This document shows positions 6,389-6,475 of a stretch of 6,475 bases of DNA, one piece after another; within the stretch, counting starts at the first letter, position 1; each line of letters opens with the position of its first letter. This DNA is from Candidatus Kaiserbacteria bacterium (GTDB lineage: Bacteria > Patescibacteriota > Minisyncoccia > Phycocordibacterales > UBA918), in contig SKGH01000078.1 of NCBI GenBank assembly GCA_007117575.1, forward strand, positions 1 through 6,475, given 5' to 3'. The translations under genes were made by a program, and so were the position numbers. A model generated the notes under the pieces. It saw nothing but the letters and a program-made list of their open reading frames with translations. It did no database searches and was not told the DNA's origin.

Positions 6389-6434
6389 TTAAAGTACGGC
6401 TCTATTAATAGCTAGAATAGTGAATTGCTATAAT
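6389..6434 (+). promoter_or_regulatory. Promoter-like region with a 10-bp palindrome
   Basis: TTAAAG (6389-6394) and TAGAAT (6413-6418) are spaced by 18 bases. A perfect TATAAT follows at 6429-6434. Between the first pair lies the palindrome CTATTAATAG (6402-6411), which could be an operator. The region probably drives whatever gene lies to the right. Confidence 0.35.
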
Positions 6435-6475
6435 GACATTAAAAAAACTCGTACTTGTCTGCGTTGTGGTGAAAA
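6433..6475 (+). CDS. Possible start of a gene running off the window
   Basis: Two overlapping frames stay open to the end. One starts at ATG 6433 and gives a Lys-Lys then hydrophobic start (MTLKKLVLVCVVVK), like a short signal peptide. The other starts at GTG 6420 and gives a Cys-x-x-Cys-Gly motif (RTCLRCGE) like the zinc ribbon that opens some HNH-type proteins, with codons (CGT, GGT, GAA) typical of real coding. Neither has a ribosome binding site, and both overlap the TATAAT at 6429-6434, so the true start may lie further right. The sequence is too short to decide. Confidence 0.25.
   Translation, partial: MTLKKLVLVCVVVK

Noticed and set aside
1..6475. CRISPR array, retron RNA or insertion sequence
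   Set aside because: No regularly spaced repeats, no reverse transcriptase or transposase, and no matching terminal inverted repeats were seen.

Overview
The window is AT-rich bacterial DNA with sigma-70-like promoters and tightly packed defence-type genes. It most likely comes from the accessory genome of a low-GC Gram-negative bacterium; a gammaproteobacterium is my guess from composition and promoter style, and nothing in the window fixes the genus.

Layout from left to right. (1) Positions 1-144 are the 3' end of an unrecognised gene. (2) Positions 144-365 form a gene-free stretch that is visibly richer in G+C than the genes. It is packed with inverted repeats, three AGCTAGC copies and a lone tRNA-T-arm-like string, and could be an attachment-site scar, a terminator region or a structured RNA. 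(3) Positions 366-3918 are a two-gene overlapping operon that matches the Gabija anti-phage system: a 582-residue OLD-family ATPase-TOPRIM nuclease (GajA) and a UvrD/PcrA-like superfamily 1 helicase (GajB, about 605 residues). (4) After a 130-base AT-rich gap comes a second transcription unit with its own promoter. It holds a 54-residue unannotated ORF whose ATG lies exactly at the predicted transcription start, then, 25 bases on, a 657-residue protein joining an N-terminal PD-(D/E)XK nuclease-like domain to a DUF2075 (Schlafen-group) helicase. (5) Positions 6247-6475 hold a start-less reverse-strand reading frame (possible gene remnant), a promoter-like stretch, and possibly the first codons of another gene running off the end.

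How the genes fit together. GajA and GajB are known to form one complex that cuts or nicks DNA, with GajA activity tied to nucleotide levels and GajB acting as a DNA-end-sensing ATPase. The 54-residue ORF plus nuclease-helicase unit has the look of a second, independent nuclease/helicase defence module beside it: same strand, separate promoter, possible translational coupling. I regard this second unit as the best candidate for something undescribed. Its role in defence is inferred from domain content and neighbourhood only.
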